Positions 60,805 through 61,306 of a stretch of DNA of 61,306 nucleotides are shown piece by piece (position 1 is the stretch's first letter; every line of letters begins with the position of its first letter). Position numbers and translations under genes: made by a program. This DNA comes from Cohnella xylanilytica. GTDB taxonomy: Bacteria > Bacillota > Bacilli > Paenibacillales > Paenibacillaceae. Where the stretch lies: contig NZ_JACJVR010000022.1 of assembly GCF_014212175.1 (NCBI RefSeq), positions 1 through 61,306 of the forward strand, read 5' to 3'. The notes under the pieces were generated by a model. The model saw only the letters and a program-made list of their open reading frames with translations. It had not been told where the DNA came from and ran no database searches.

Positions 60805-61306
60805 CTAGACCCGAATCCGCCATTTGCGGCGGATGTCGGCGCTCTCGTCCCATCGCCGTCCTTCCCGGATCGCCTGGAACAGAGGATCGATATCCTCTTG
60901 GTACTTCGCGTAACCGGCCGTGCCCGCGAGCGCGCGATAGACGCGTTCCGCGCCCGCGAGCAGCTTCTCCCGATCGCCCTCGTAGAAGGCGTCGCGCATC
61001 GCGTCGTCGTCGAGCGGCCGGTGGGCCGCCAGCTCGCGCGAATGCTCGGCCGCGACCTTGGCGAGGGCGAGCGTCCCGCGCGCGAGCAGCGGCGAGACGA
61101 GCCAGCTCGGCGGCGTCCGGTACTCGAAGCCGCCGTGCGCCTTCGGGCGGAAGTCGCCGAGCGAGCCGTAGCGCGGCCTCCGCGCGCCGGCATCGGGCGG
61201 CTCCAGCAGCCGCAGCGGCAGCGCGACCGCGTTGTCGAGCGCGCGCAGCCGCTCGCCCGTGAGCGCGGCGCCGCTCAGGTGCAGGTGCCCGCCCAGCGGC
61301 AGCCCG
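60805..61306 (-). CDS. Amidoligase-domain protein (COOH-NH2 ligase type 2-like), C-terminal part
   Basis: Only the last 166 residues are in the window. They begin GLPLGGHLHLSG, continue with LDNAVALPLRLLEP and RYGSLGDFRPKAHGGFEYRTPPSWLVSPLLARG, a pattern of the phiEco32-type COOH-NH2 ligase family related to glutamine synthetase and gamma-glutamyl-cysteine ligase. The Arg/Glu/Arg sets fit ATP and metal binding. Such ligases form amide bonds on unknown peptides or cell-surface material and often occur near ATP-grasp genes; upstream genes are outside the window. The C-terminus ends in a short basic RRKWRIRV. Confidence is for the family only. Confidence 0.75.
   Translation of the reverse strand, partial: GLPLGGHLHLSGAALTGERLRALDNAVALPLRLLEPPDAGARRPRYGSLGDFRPKAHGGFEYRTPPSWLVSPLLARGTLALAKVAAEHSRELAAHRPLDDDAMRDAFYEGDREKLLAGAERVYRALAGTAGYAKYQEDIDPLFQAIREGRRWDESADIRRKWRIRV

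Overview
The window is a stretch of conserved chromosome from a GC-rich, endospore-forming member of the Bacillales, most likely Paenibacillaceae (Paenibacillus/Cohnella-like). This rests on spore genes (a GerA/GerB/GerC receptor operon, tlp, sspH, spoVK), a gene order shared with Bacillus subtilis (mutS-mutL-miaA-hfq, spoVK-hflX-glnR-glnA, lexA/yneA/ynzC), strong AGGAGG-type ribosome binding sites, several TTG/GTG starts and a high GC third codon position. I see no tRNA, rRNA, CRISPR array, prophage or insertion sequence.

Layout. 1-2850: start of the pyruvate dehydrogenase operon (pdhA-pdhB-pdhC, pdhC cut by the window edge). 3170-8084: small metabolic genes (esterase, LMW phosphatase, TRIC-type channel, thiamine pyrophosphokinase, PhnP-like hydrolase, acetyltransferase). 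8265-12393: a germinant receptor operon with a fourth small two-helix gene. 12405-14019: an acetyltransferase and a nitrilase-family gene that resemble the two halves of B. subtilis YhcX. 14020-14720: a non-coding AT-rich repeat patch. 14721-19726: a two-component system, a chromate-family transporter and an unusual kinase/P-loop fusion. 19880-28988: a mostly co-oriented minus-strand block holding an ABC ATPase, an RlmM-like methyltransferase and DNA repair genes (nfo, an Fpg/Nei glycosylase, mrfA-mrfB). 29334-36571: a membrane hydrolase, tlp, metH diverging from mtnD, a HAD phosphatase and a membrane protein. 36630-38281: the SOS core (ynzC, yneA, lexA). 38357-39841: sspH and an AT-rich two-gene islet of secreted unknowns. 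40135-47671: glnRA, a methionine gamma-lyase relative, hflX, spoVK and small genes. 47820-60529: a class A penicillin-binding protein and the mutS-protease-mutL-methyltransferase-miaA-hfq operon, then fni. The right edge cuts an amidoligase-domain gene.

How the parts work together. Regulatory DNA is readable at several places. Four LexA-box-like sites lie between yneA and lexA, two of them inside the promoter spacers. A further LexA-like box lies in the spacer of the mrfAB promoter, which would tie mitomycin-type repair to the SOS response. A GlnR-like operator overlaps the glnRA promoter. Repair is a repeated theme (mismatch repair, base excision, mrfAB, SOS), and so are sporulation and germination.

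The least explained items are the AT-rich secreted pair at 38876-39841, the kinase with a degenerate MinD-like domain at 18083-19726, the periodic AT-rich repeat at 14325-14494 and the tandem hairpin/T6 elements at 30804-30934.
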